From positions 248,001 to 312,000 of the forward strand of contig OZ244736.1 in the NCBI GenBank assembly GCA_965219405.1: a DNA stretch of 64,000 nt, read 5' to 3'. The notes beneath the pieces were generated by a model. That model was not told the origin of the DNA. It saw only the letters and a list, made by a program, of their open reading frames with translations, and ran no database searches. Made by a program: the position numbers and the translations under genes. This document shows, piece by piece, positions 43,234 through 52,299 of this stretch. The DNA is from VXMO01 sp965219405. GTDB lineage: Bacteria > Chloroflexota > Dehalococcoidia > UBA6926. Position 1 is the first letter of the stretch. The number at the start of each line of letters is the position of its first letter.

Positions 43234-45168
43234 ATGCAGGATTCAAACTCGCCGCTGGCCCTATTGAAGTCGCGCTTCGGTTACGACGAGTTTCTGCCTT
43301 TACAGTCGGAGATCATTGAGAATGTCCTGGCGTCACGGGATTCGCTGGTGCTGATGCCAACCGGCGGCGGCAAGTCACTCTGCTATCAGCTGCCGGCCCT
43401 GCTTCTGAAGGGGATCACACTCGTTGTATCGCCCTTGATTGCACTGATGAAAGATCAGGTAGATGCCCTGAACGAGTCGGGCATCCCGGCAGCGTTCATC
43501 AACAGCTCGCTGCCCGCCCTGGATGCGCGGCGGGTGGAGGCGCAGGTTCGGGCGGGGCGCATAAAGCTGCTCTACGTTGCGCCCGAACGGCTGGCCCTGG
43601 AGGGTTTCCGCAGGTTCCTGCATGAGTTGGACATCAGTCTTATCGCTATTGATGAGGCCCACTGCATCTCTGAATGGGGCCACGAATTCCGGCCCGATTA
43701 TCGCAACCTGCGGCAGCTGCGCGAGGAGTTTCCAGCAACACCGGTGATTGCCCTGACAGCCACGGCAACGGAGCGGGTTCGGGATGACATCATCAATCAG
43801 CTCGGCCTCCAGGATGGCGGCTTGTTCATCTCCGGTTTCAATCGGGGCAATCTTAGCTACTCGGTTCATCCCAAGAGCGATGCGTGGGAACGGCTTATTG
43901 GCCTCCTTGAGAGCCACAGGGGAGAGTCCACCATCATCTACTGCTTTTCCCGGCAGGAGACCGAGGACCTGGCCGCCGATCTGACTGCCCGTGGCTTTGA
44001 GGCTCGCCCGTACCATGCCGGCCTCGACAGTGAGACGCGGCGCAGTGCGCAGGATGATTTCATACGCGATCGGGTTTCAATCGTCGTCGCGACCATCGCG
44101 TTCGGCATGGGAATCGACAAGCCCGATGTTCGGCTGGTCGTCCATTACAGCTTGCCGAAATCGGTGGAAGGCTATTACCAGGAGACCGGGCGGGCGGGAA
44201 GGGACGGTCTGCCCGCGGAGTGCGTCCTGTTCTATGCGTTCGCGGATAAGGTCAAGCAAGAGTATTTCATCAATCAGATAGCGGACGAATCGGAGCAGCG
44301 CGTTGCCCGGGAGCAGTTGGCGCGAATGGTGGAGTTCGCGCAACTGACCACCTGCCGCCGTCGCTACCTGATGCACTACCTGGGAGAGGAATGGGAGCAA
44401 GAGAATTGCGACGGTTGCGATGTTTGCCTGGAACCCCGGGAGGAATTCGACGCGACGGAAATCTCACAGAAGATCCTCTCTGCGGTGATCCGCACGGGAG
44501 AGAGATTCGGGGCGGGTCACATCATCCAGGTGCTGCGTGGAGGCCGTGACAAACGAGTCCTTGAGATGGAGCACGACACGTTGAGCGTGTACGGCATCGC
44601 GAGGGATTCCGGCAAATCCGAACTCAGGGAGATCATCGGGCTACTGGAATCGCAGGGGCTGCTGACGACGGTCGGTGATAGGTATCCAACCCTGGCTGTG
44701 ACGGCGTCGGGGCGGGACTTTCTGCAGACGCGTCTCCAACTTTCCTTGCCACGGCCATTGGACGGCGGCACGCGGAGAGCGGCCCCACAACCCTCCGCCG
44801 AAATTCAGTTCGACGAGCGGCTATTCGAGGAATTGCGCGTTGTGCGTCGACGGCTGGCGGATGAGCGGGATGTACCATCCTTCGTGGTATTTGGCGACAC
44901 ATCTCTCAAGCAGATGGCGGCCCGTTTTCCCCAGAATGACGACGAGTTCTCCCGCATATCCGGAGTGGGATCGGCCAAGTTGGAGCAGTATGGCGGCGAC
45001 TTCATCGCGGTAATTCAAGCGTACATCGAGGCGCATGGACGGCCGGACATCCAAGCGCCGGAGGAGCGGCCTTCGCGGACGAGACCCGAGCGGCGTCCGG
45101 GGCCTGCGTTTGATGAGACGCGCGAGTTGTTGTCCCGAGGGCTTTCGATCACGGAGATAGCGGAATAA
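43234..45168 (+). CDS. recQ: ATP-dependent DNA helicase RecQ, truncated by an in-frame TAA
   Basis: 644 residues: Walker A TGGGKS (43-48), DEAHCISEWGHEFRPDY (about 140), GRAGRDG motif VI, the RecQ zinc-binding cysteines (CRRRY, then CDGCDVC), a winged-helix RQC domain and an HRDC domain (about 530-610). The frame stops at 45166-45168 inside a C-terminal HTH_40 motif (LSRGLSITEIAE). In-frame codons continue past the stop with RGLAETTIVGHIERI, the rest of that HTH. The helicase core and HRDC are complete, so activity is likely, but the native protein was probably about 726 residues. Confidence 0.9.
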   Translation: MQDSNSPLALLKSRFGYDEFLPLQSEIIENVLASRDSLVLMPTGGGKSLCYQLPALLLKGITLVVSPLIALMKDQVDALNESGIPAAFINSSLPALDARRVEAQVRAGRIKLLYVAPERLALEGFRRFLHELDISLIAIDEAHCISEWGHEFRPDYRNLRQLREEFPATPVIALTATATERVRDDIINQLGLQDGGLFISGFNRGNLSYSVHPKSDAWERLIGLLESHRGESTIIYCFSRQETEDLAADLTARGFEARPYHAGLDSETRRSAQDDFIRDRVSIVVATIAFGMGIDKPDVRLVVHYSLPKSVEGYYQETGRAGRDGLPAECVLFYAFADKVKQEYFINQIADESEQRVAREQLARMVEFAQLTTCRRRYLMHYLGEEWEQENCDGCDVCLEPREEFDATEISQKILSAVIRTGERFGAGHIIQVLRGGRDKRVLEMEHDTLSVYGIARDSGKSELREIIGLLESQGLLTTVGDRYPTLAVTASGRDFLQTRLQLSLPRPLDGGTRRAAPQPSAEIQFDERLFEELRVVRRRLADERDVPSFVVFGDTSLKQMAARFPQNDDEFSRISGVGSAKLEQYGGDFIAVIQAYIEAHGRPDIQAPEERPSRTRPERRPGPAFDETRELLSRGLSITEIAE

Positions 45169-45414
45169 CGAGGGCTCGCGGAGACAACGATAGTCGGACA
45201 CATCGAACGCATCACGGCGCAGGACGATTCGCTCGACATAGCCCATCTGCTACCGGACGCCGCCACCATGCAGGAGATCGAAAAGGCCTTGGAGGTGTGC
45301 GGGGACGAGTTCCTACGGCCCGTGTGGGAGTTTCTGGAGGAAAAGGTCAGCTACAACGACTTGCGGCTGGCGCGAATTCAGTTGCGGCGCGGGCCCGCAG
45401 TATCTCCGGACTAA
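45169..45414 (+). pseudogene. Detached 3' end of recQ (HTH_40 remainder)
   Basis: Eighty-one codons in the same frame as recQ, directly after its TAA, ending at TAA 45412. RGLAETTIVGHIERITAQ completes the helix-turn-helix begun by SITEIAE. Then comes a helical tail with EKALEVCGDEFLRPVWEFL. No own ribosome site was seen. A G-to-T change (GAA to TAA), or a sequencing error, would explain the split. Confidence 0.7.
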
Positions 45415-45444
45415 ACGGGGGCGTGTCGGAACGACGCTAAGGCG

Positions 45445-45876
45445 CTAGGCTGGATCCGCTGCACCGAGGGGTTTCCACTGGGGGAGCATCTGGTCGCCAC
45501 GCTCCTCGTAGTAGACCTCGACGGGCATATCGATCTCGCACTGCTCGATGTCGATGCCCTTGACGTTGCCGTTCATGCGGACGTCCTCATCGAGCGTGAT
45601 GATGGCGTAGATGTAGGGCACATCCTCATTGAACGAGGGATGGCCGGGCTGGCGCACGACGATGAAGCTATAGATACGCCCCTTGCCGCTGACGGTGATC
45701 CACTCAAGATCGTCTGAGAGGCAGTTGGGGTCGCGCTCACGGGGGTAGAAGAAGCGGTTGCCACAGGTCCGGCAGCGCTGAATCATCAACCTGCCTTCCT
45801 TCGTGGCCTCCCAGAACGGCTCTGTGACCTGGTCCGGATACGGTACCGGCTTGGGTATCGTCTGCCCCTGTGTCAT
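45445..45876 (-). CDS. Zn-ribbon/OB-fold (DUF35) acyl-CoA-associated protein
   Basis: A 143-residue DUF35 protein: an N-terminal rubredoxin-like ribbon (QRCRTCGNRFFYPRE) followed by an OB-fold (GKGRIYSFIVVRQPGHPSF). These usually accompany thiolase or acyl-CoA-binding proteins and may hand over acyl-CoA substrates. The second cysteine pair is incomplete: NCLSDD has only one Cys where CxxC is common, so zinc binding may be weakened. No thiolase is adjacent. ATG 45876 follows GGAGTGGGG. Confidence 0.82.
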   Translation of the reverse strand: MTQGQTIPKPVPYPDQVTEPFWEATKEGRLMIQRCRTCGNRFFYPRERDPNCLSDDLEWITVSGKGRIYSFIVVRQPGHPSFNEDVPYIYAIITLDEDVRMNGNVKGIDIEQCEIDMPVEVYYEERGDQMLPQWKPLGAADPA

Positions 45877-46002
45877 CGCCCCACTCCTTCGTTCGGTTCC
45901 CCTTTGGCTGCGTGAGGAACCTATACGCTTGCGTCGATACCGGCCAGTACACGATAGCACTTTTGGGGGTGGAGCGCGCAGGGTTAGTGGTACCGTCTAG
46001 GT

Positions 46003-46371
46003 ATGGACGTGGATGAGTTCGAAGAGTTGGTTGGGCAGGCGTTGGATTCGCTGCCGCCGGAGATCGAGGCGGGAGTGGATAACGTCGCCATCATCATCCA
46101 GGATTGGCCCTCCCCGGAGCAGATGGAGGAGAACGGTATTCGCGACCGATACGGCCTGCTTGGGCTGTATGAAGGCATCGCTTTGCCGGATCGGGGAGGC
46201 GGATACAACATGGTCGCGCCGGACAAGATCACGATCTTTCAGAAGCCAATCGAGGCGCTGCGGTTAGGGAGTGCCGAGACGGTCGAGGAGATCCGCAAGA
46301 CGGTGCTTCATGAGCTTGCCCACCACCTCGGCTTCTCGGAAGATCACCTGCATGACCTGGGCTATGACTGA
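46003..46371 (+). CDS. Minimal zincin-like metallopeptidase family protein
   Basis: A 122-residue protein of the small metallopeptidase family with an HExxH near the C-terminus: VLHELAHHLGFSEDHLHDLG. The two His, the Glu and a third downstream ligand are all present. The N-terminal half (DEFEELVGQALDSLPPE, then NVAIIIQDWPSPEQ) is standard. Activity of this family is not established. It is followed after 72 nt by mutY on the same strand. Confidence 0.85.
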   Translation: MDVDEFEELVGQALDSLPPEIEAGVDNVAIIIQDWPSPEQMEENGIRDRYGLLGLYEGIALPDRGGGYNMVAPDKITIFQKPIEALRLGSAETVEEIRKTVLHELAHHLGFSEDHLHDLGYD

Positions 46372-46443
46372 TTCTCTCGGTTCGCGATCTGATTTGATTC
46401 GCCTTTCCTGTTGGCACTCCGCGTTCCCGTTCTGGTGTCAAAA

Positions 46444-47394
46444 ATGACTCAGCTAACAATAATCAGACTGCGGCGGCGCGTGCTGGGCTGGTATCGGCAG
46501 CATGGGCGGGATCTTCCGTGGCGCAAGACGAACGATCCGTACCATTCGATGGTGGCGGAGTTCATGCTGCAGCAGACGGGAGTGGGGCGGGTTCTCCTTG
46601 TGTACGAGGAGTTCCTCCACAGCTTTCCTTCTCTGCGGGCGCTGGCAGATGCGCCGGTCTCGGACGTCATTCGAGCGTGGAGCGGGATGGGCTACAACCG
46701 CCGCGCCATAAACGTGCAGCGGGCGGCGCGGGCGATTGTGGAGGAACATGGCGGGGCAGTTCCTCGCGATCCGGCGACGCTAGCAAAGCTCCCGGGAATT
46801 GGGCGTTATACGGCGGCGGCAATTGCGTGCTTTGCCTTTCATCGACCCGTCGCGGTGATGGACACGAATATCCGCCGCGTGCTGGGACGGGTGCTGACGG
46901 GTCGCGGCGAGATTGACGCCGATGCCGGCTGGGCGCTGGCGGAGGCGGTGGTTCCGCGTGACGGGGCGAGGGCATCGGCATGGCATCAAGCGTTGATGGA
47001 CCTCGGAGCGACGGTCTGCACGGCGCGTCGTCCCAAGTGTGGTGAATGTCCAGTTAATGATCTGTGCGCGGCAAGACCATTATTTGAGGGCTCAAATGAA
47101 CCCCACATCAACTATTCAGAGTTTTCCAATACACTGCCGACCCTCAAGGTCACCGAACGACCGCGGTCTTCTCAGCAGGGCTGGATCGGCACGACGCGCT
47201 ACTACCGGGGGCGCATCGTCGAGGCGCTTCGCAACCACACGGACGGGGCGATGCTATTTGATGAACTCGGGCCGCTCGTGAGGGATAAATACGCCCCTGC
47301 CGATCATGGGGCCTGGCTGCGTGATCTACTGGCAGGTTTGGAGCGGGACGGGCTGGTGGTTGTTAATGGGGATGCGGTGGCGTTGCCGGAGTGA
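46444..47394 (+). CDS. mutY: A/G-specific adenine glycosylase, no MutT-like domain
   Basis: A 316-residue HhH-GPD glycosylase that removes A opposite 8-oxoG. LPWRKTNDPY, EFMLQQTGVGRV (catalytic Glu39), KLPGIGRYTAAAI (HhH) and VMDTNIRRV (catalytic Asp) are all present. The Fe-S motif is CTARRPKCGECPVNDLC. After residue about 215 the usual NUDIX-like 8-oxoG-recognition domain is absent. In its place is a roughly 100-residue winged-helix-like region (YYRGRIVEALRNHTDGAML). Target recognition may therefore differ. ATG 46444 gives a normal N-terminus; an upstream alternative at 46411 adds 11 residues. Confidence 0.88.
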   Translation: MTQLTIIRLRRRVLGWYRQHGRDLPWRKTNDPYHSMVAEFMLQQTGVGRVLLVYEEFLHSFPSLRALADAPVSDVIRAWSGMGYNRRAINVQRAARAIVEEHGGAVPRDPATLAKLPGIGRYTAAAIACFAFHRPVAVMDTNIRRVLGRVLTGRGEIDADAGWALAEAVVPRDGARASAWHQALMDLGATVCTARRPKCGECPVNDLCAARPLFEGSNEPHINYSEFSNTLPTLKVTERPRSSQQGWIGTTRYYRGRIVEALRNHTDGAMLFDELGPLVRDKYAPADHGAWLRDLLAGLERDGLVVVNGDAVALPE

Positions 47395-47422
47395 GGGGTG
47401 GCGGCTCTGCGCGCCGCGCTGG

Positions 47423-47442
47423 ATTCCCGCTTTCGCGGGAAT
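47423..47442. repeat. Palindromic repeat family A copy
   Basis: ATTCCCGC-TTTC-GCGGGAAT followed by GACAGG, identical in its 20 bases to the copy at 36619. It lies in the 54-nt space between convergent mutY and the HAM1-like gene. Confidence 0.8.
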
Positions 47443-47448
47443 GACAGG

Positions 47449-48102
47449 TCAGCTATTGAACTTGCGCAGCCCCTCATACCCCCCGCCCGCAAGCCACTCC
47501 TGAATCTGGGATTTCAAGTTGAGCCAGGGGTCTCCGATGGTGTGGAGTTCTTCGTTGGTGAGTTCGGTGTACGTCTTGCCGAGGGCCGGGATATACCAAA
47601 GGCTCGCGAGCCAGAAGCCGTCTATACGCTTTGCGGATGGCTTATTTTGTATGATGCCCGTCGGTCCCACAACCTCCCACGTGTGAACCAGGCCCGTCGG
47701 CGCAGCAATGGCAAGCGCCTCTTTCCACGTGGCCTCTCGTTCGACATCACTGTGGAGATGGCTCATCAATGCCAGCAGATGCTGTATCCGATCCTCATCC
47801 GTAGCGTTCTCCCCTGCCGCGCGGCGCGTCAGCAGGCTGTCCCAATTCGGGCCTAGCGCGGGGATATCGATGCCGCCGTCTGAGGCTATCGCCAATCCGC
47901 CGCTTATCTTCGCCCACGCGACGGCCTTTGCCTCTGCAATCTCCAGGTGTGATTGACCCGTTTCTTCCGGCAGTTCGTGCGGCGGCAACTCATTGATAGA
48001 GATGAGGTCGAAGGCCCAACCCGCAAGGCACTCGCGGAGTCGATCAATCTTGGCGAGGTTCGTCGATCCCAGCAAGATGCGTGGGGGCATTGTGGTGGTC
48101 AA
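47449..48102 (-). CDS. RdgB/HAM1-like nucleoside triphosphate pyrophosphatase
   Basis: A 217-residue protein of the ITPase-like fold. ILLGSTNLAKIDRLRECL is the P-loop-like N-terminus (T-x-x-x-K), followed by AEAKAVAWAKISG and the ASDGGIDIPAL active-site segment (S-D-x-G). The C-terminal half is divergent. House-cleaning of non-canonical NTPs is the likely role but substrate specificity may differ from RdgB. Translationally coupled (4-nt overlap) to the upstream membrane protein, in an operon headed by uvrA. Confidence 0.8.
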   Translation of the reverse strand: MTTTMPPRILLGSTNLAKIDRLRECLAGWAFDLISINELPPHELPEETGQSHLEIAEAKAVAWAKISGGLAIASDGGIDIPALGPNWDSLLTRRAAGENATDEDRIQHLLALMSHLHSDVEREATWKEALAIAAPTGLVHTWEVVGPTGIIQNKPSAKRIDGFWLASLWYIPALGKTYTELTNEELHTIGDPWLNLKSQIQEWLAGGGYEGLRKFNS

Positions 48103-48797
48103 TGATAGTAGGAGTAATCAGACTCATCCGGCTCGTCCGGCTCATCCCTCCCACTCCTTAAGCTGAGCCAGAGGCCGGCGGTAATAGCCGCGCCTGCGAG
48201 CAGCGGAGTCCACTCGCGCACGCCCAGCGGCAGGCCGGTGTATCGCAAGCCGAATAGCATCAGGGCCGCTCCAATGATCACGGCGCTCAGCGTCATCAAC
48301 CGACGCTCCCAGCTCAGAAAGATGATGCCGATGGCGATGGCGGGCACAAGCGAGCCGACAAATATCTGGAATCGATTCCACCCGCTGAGCGTCAGTCCCG
48401 TGCCGCCCGGCTCCACGTCACCGGACACCAGGAACCAAAATACGGCGCCGATTCCGAAACCTATCCCCGCGCCGATCACGAAAACGGACGCGCGGTAGAA
48501 GACTGATCCAAGCACAAGTAGGATGATTCCCGCGCCACCCGCCGTCGTCAGCAACGCCGTTCCCTCCAGCGCAAGCAAGTCCGGTCCGGCAATAACGACC
48601 ACCGCGCCGCCGGATACGCCCGCCGCGAGCGCAACAACCAGTCGATACGCGTAGTAGCCAAGCAGGCAGAGCGCGAGACCCAGGGCAGCGAAAGGCCACG
48701 CAATCCACCACGGCAAACTATCCGGCATGTAGGTGAGTATCAGTTCATCGAGTAGGGACGCGCCGGTGGCGACCTCAGGGCCTGCGGCTTCTGGCAT
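48099..48797 (-). CDS. Polytopic membrane protein, DUF4203/TMEM198-like
   Basis: A 232-residue protein with about seven hydrophobic segments beginning at LPWWIAWPFAALGLALCLLG. Small-residue-rich helices (GAGIGFGIGAVFWFLV) and paired GY/GA repeats resemble the TMEM198/DUF4203 fold. The C-terminus is acidic (DEPDEPDESDYSYYH). It follows uvrA by 6 nt and overlaps the HAM1-like gene by 4 nt. Function unknown. Confidence 0.7.
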   Translation of the reverse strand: MPEAAGPEVATGASLLDELILTYMPDSLPWWIAWPFAALGLALCLLGYYAYRLVVALAAGVSGGAVVVIAGPDLLALEGTALLTTAGGAGIILLVLGSVFYRASVFVIGAGIGFGIGAVFWFLVSGDVEPGGTGLTLSGWNRFQIFVGSLVPAIAIGIIFLSWERRLMTLSAVIIGAALMLFGLRYTGLPLGVREWTPLLAGAAITAGLWLSLRSGRDEPDEPDESDYSYYH

Positions 48798-48803
48798 GGA
48801 CGG

Positions 48804-51800
48804 CTACGTTGTGTCTGCCGCGGCGCCAGCGCGTTGTCTGCGCGGAGAGCGAGAGGCAGCTTTAGTCGCGGTTTTGGCCGGTTCTTTCGCCTTGCCGTTG
48901 CGGCGCGGCGAGCGTGTTGGCTTGCGTCCGTTGCCGTTCCGCGTCGCTCCGGTTATGCCCAGCACCTCCCGTAGAAAGTCGCCGGTAGAACTGTTCTTGA
49001 CGAGGGCGATCTCTTCCGGGGTACCTTCGGCGACCAGTTCGCCGCCGCGTTCACCCGGGCCGGGGCCGAGGTCGATGATCCAATCAGCGTTCTTGATCAT
49101 GTCCAGATGATGTTCGATGAGGAGGACGGAGTTGCCACCGTCGACGAGACGATGCAGCACAGTCAGCAGCATCTCGGCGTCGGAGAATGCCAAGCCGGTT
49201 GTCGGCTCATCGAGGATATAGAGGGTCTTGCCGGTAGCGCGCTTTGAGAGTTCGGCGGCCAGCTTGACGCGCTGTGCCTCGCCGCCCGAGAGGGTTGTAG
49301 CGGGCTGTCCGAGGCGCATGTAGCCCAACCCGACGTCCTGCATGGTCTTGAACTTGTTGGCGATGCGCGGAATCGACTCAAAGACCTCAACGGCCTGGTC
49401 GAGTGTCAGATTGAGCACCTCACCGATGCTGTAGCCCTTGAACATAATCTCCAGCGCCTCGCGGTTGTAGCGGGCACCCTTGCAGGTGTCGCATGGGACG
49501 GTGACGTCCGGCAGGAATTGCATCTCGATGAGCTGGTAGCCGGCTCCCTTGCAGGCTTCACAGCGGCCGCCCTTGACGTTGAATGAGAAACGGCCGGAGG
49601 CGTAGCCGCGCACACGGGACTCGGGCATACTCGCGAACAGCTCTCGGATGGGAGTGAACGCGCCCGTGTAGGTGGCGGGGTTGGAGCGGGGCGTGCGGCC
49701 GATGGGCGATTGGTCGATGTTCACGACCTTATCGATGAGGTCGAGGCCGTCCACACCATCGGACGGGCCGGGGAGGTCCTTGGCGTTGTAGAGCGTTTGC
49801 GCCAGCTTCTTGAAGAGGACTTCATAGACGAGGGTGGACTTGCCGGAGCCGGAGACGCCGGTGACGCAGGTCAGCAGACCAAGCGGAATGCGGATGTCCA
49901 GATCGCGCAAATTATTGGCGCGCGCACCGCGAATCAGCAGTTCCCGACCATCCTGCGGCGGGCGGCGGACCTCTTTCATGGGAATTTCGCGGCGTCCACT
50001 GAGATACGCGCCGGTGATGGAATCCTCGGCGGCGCGGACATCATCCAGCGTGCCGCTCACGACGACCTCGCCCCCATGTTCGCCCGCGCCCGGTCCCATA
50101 TCGATGACGTGGTCGGAGGCGCGCATGACTGCCTCGTCGTGCTCAACGACGATGACGGTGTTGCCGAGGTCGCGTAGGCCCTTGAGCGTCTCGATGAGGC
50201 GGGCGTTGTCGACAGGGTGGAGCCCGATGGACGGCTCATCACAGATGTAAACGACGCCCATCAGGCCGCTGCCGATCTGGGTTGCGAGGCGGATTCGCTG
50301 TCCCTCGCCGCCCGAGAGCGTGCCGGCGGTCCTGTCCAGGGTCAGATACTCCAGCCCCACGTTGACCAGGAACTCAAGGCGCGCCGAGATTTCTTTCAGA
50401 ATCTGCCGCGCAATGGTGGATTCGCGGTTGTTTAGCGGCCCGTTCTCCGTATCCGCAAGCCGCTGCACCCACTCAAGAGCGCGGTCGATGCTCTGCCCCG
50501 TCGCCTCGACAATCGTCTTGTCGTCCACGCGAACGGCGAGGGCTTCGGGCCGCAGCCGCTTGCCTTCGCAGGCCGCGCAGGGGCGGCGCGCCATAAACCG
50601 CTCGATCTCCTGTCGCTGGTTATCGGACTCCGTCTCGCGGTGGCGGCGTGTCAGGTTGGGAATCACTCCCTCAAACCGCGCGCCATAGCGGACAACACGA
50701 CCGCTGCGGGTTCGATGCCGCACCTGGATCTTTTCCACCGCCATTCCGGCATCTGGTCCATACAGTACAAATTCAAGCTGATCCGGAGATAGTTCGCGCA
50801 CCGGCGCATTCATATCTGCGCCAACCATAGATGTTGCCGACGCAAGCATGGACGTGTACCAGCCCGCCATCGTGCCGGAGCGCGCCCACGGCAAGACTGC
50901 TCCCTCGGACAGGGCGATATCCTTATTCGGAATCACAAGTTCGGGATCAATCACAAGCTTATAGCCGATGCCTGTGCATTCCGTACACGCGCCGTGCGGG
51001 CTGTTGAACGAGAACGTGCGCGGCGCTATCTCTCCCAGCGAGATGCCACACTGCACGCAGGCGAATTGTTCGCTGTAGAGCTGCTCATCGCCAGAGTCGG
51101 CGTCCAGGGTTTGCACGACGCCCTGCCCCAACCGGAGCGATGTTTCGACGGAGTCAGTCACGCGGCTCCGAATTTCGCCGCGGTCCTCCGGGATGACGAG
51201 CCGGTCGACGACCACCTCGATGGTATGCCACTGCTGCTTGTTGAGGCGTATCTCCTCCGATAAGTCTCGAATCTCGCCATTGATGCGCGCTCTAACGAAT
51301 CCGCCGCGCCGTGTCTCATCCAGCAGACCGTAGTGCTCACCCTTCTTGCGGCGGATAAGAGGCGCGAGGAGCATGACGCGCTTGCCCGGCTCGGAATCCA
51401 GGATGGCATCCACGATCTGCTGCACGGTCTGGCTCTCGATGGGCCGTCCGCAGTTGTAGCAGGACGGATGGCCGATGCGCGCGTAGAGCAAGCGGAGATA
51501 GTCATAAATCTCCGTGACGGTGCCGACAGTAGAGCGCGGGTTGTGGGACACGCCCTTTTGGTCGATGGAGATGGCGGGAGACAGGCCTTCGATGTAGTCG
51601 ACGTCCGGTTTCTCCATGAGGCCGAGAAACTGGCGGGCGTAGGCGGAAAGAGACTCGACGTAGCGTCGTTGGCCCTCGGCATAGAGGGTGTCAAATGCAA
51701 GCGAACTCTTGCCGGAGCCGGAGACGCCGGTGATGACCACGAGCTTGTCTCGTGGAATGGTCACGTCAATGTTCTTGAGGCTGTGCTCACGCGCCCCTTT

Positions 51801-51824
51801 GACGTGAATGACTGATGTGGACAT
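48804..51824 (-). CDS. uvrA: Excinuclease ABC subunit A
   Basis: A 1006-residue damage-recognition ATPase of nucleotide excision repair. It has two ATPase modules with GVSGSGKSSLAFDTLYAEG and GVSGSGKSTLVYEVL as Walker A motifs and two LSGGE signatures. The zinc modules CYNCGR, CVQC...CTEC and CEAC...CDTC are complete. The basic C-terminal tail (NGRKPTRSPRRNGKAKEP) is a 50-residue low-complexity extension beyond the usual 950. First gene of a uvrA-membrane protein-HAM1 operon on the minus strand. No SOS box was recognised upstream. Confidence 0.96.
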   Translation of the reverse strand: MSTSVIHVKGAREHSLKNIDVTIPRDKLVVITGVSGSGKSSLAFDTLYAEGQRRYVESLSAYARQFLGLMEKPDVDYIEGLSPAISIDQKGVSHNPRSTVGTVTEIYDYLRLLYARIGHPSCYNCGRPIESQTVQQIVDAILDSEPGKRVMLLAPLIRRKKGEHYGLLDETRRGGFVRARINGEIRDLSEEIRLNKQQWHTIEVVVDRLVIPEDRGEIRSRVTDSVETSLRLGQGVVQTLDADSGDEQLYSEQFACVQCGISLGEIAPRTFSFNSPHGACTECTGIGYKLVIDPELVIPNKDIALSEGAVLPWARSGTMAGWYTSMLASATSMVGADMNAPVRELSPDQLEFVLYGPDAGMAVEKIQVRHRTRSGRVVRYGARFEGVIPNLTRRHRETESDNQRQEIERFMARRPCAACEGKRLRPEALAVRVDDKTIVEATGQSIDRALEWVQRLADTENGPLNNRESTIARQILKEISARLEFLVNVGLEYLTLDRTAGTLSGGEGQRIRLATQIGSGLMGVVYICDEPSIGLHPVDNARLIETLKGLRDLGNTVIVVEHDEAVMRASDHVIDMGPGAGEHGGEVVVSGTLDDVRAAEDSITGAYLSGRREIPMKEVRRPPQDGRELLIRGARANNLRDLDIRIPLGLLTCVTGVSGSGKSTLVYEVLFKKLAQTLYNAKDLPGPSDGVDGLDLIDKVVNIDQSPIGRTPRSNPATYTGAFTPIRELFASMPESRVRGYASGRFSFNVKGGRCEACKGAGYQLIEMQFLPDVTVPCDTCKGARYNREALEIMFKGYSIGEVLNLTLDQAVEVFESIPRIANKFKTMQDVGLGYMRLGQPATTLSGGEAQRVKLAAELSKRATGKTLYILDEPTTGLAFSDAEMLLTVLHRLVDGGNSVLLIEHHLDMIKNADWIIDLGPGPGERGGELVAEGTPEEIALVKNSSTGDFLREVLGITGATRNGNGRKPTRSPRRNGKAKEPAKTATKAASRSPRRQRAGAAADTT

Positions 51825-51913
51825 GAACCGATTGAACTCCCTTTTTGACCCTGTTAGTCAGTGTAGGCGCGGGGCGTGGGAGTCACAAGCGGGGGGGAGT
51901 GTAGAATAGGCGC

Positions 51914-52270
51914 ATGGGACTTATCCAAGTAAACATTCGCGTTTCGAATCCGGCGAGCGATGAAGAGCGCACGGTCGAAGCCTTGGTGGACACCGGTTCG
52001 CTCTACACGACTGTCCCCGCTTCCATCCTGCGCGACATAGGCGCTGAGCCAATAGGTCCGATGAATTTCGAACTCGCGGACGGTAACGTCATTGAGACTG
52101 ATGTTGGAGTCGCGTTTGTCGCGCTAAATGGACGTAAGACGGCCACACTGGTCGCTTTCGGGCCGGAGGGTGTAGAGCCTCTGCTGGGAGCGATGACGTT
52201 GCAGCAGTTGGAGTTGGCCGTCGATATGGCAAACGAGAGGCTTGTTCAAGGTTATAAACTCCGAATGTAG
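51914..52270 (+). CDS. Clan AA (retropepsin-like) aspartic protease
   Basis: A 118-residue single-domain protein with EALVDTGSLYTTVPASIL, the D-T-G active site near residue 27, and a second conserved strand PLLGAMTLQQLEL. This is the small bacterial gag-asp family pattern, thought to act as homodimers. No signal peptide. It has its own upstream region, divergent from uvrA. Substrate unknown. Confidence 0.82.
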   Translation: MGLIQVNIRVSNPASDEERTVEALVDTGSLYTTVPASILRDIGAEPIGPMNFELADGNVIETDVGVAFVALNGRKTATLVAFGPEGVEPLLGAMTLQQLELAVDMANERLVQGYKLRM

Positions 52271-52299
52271 CGGAACTTCCCTCGCAGATTGACCGAATT

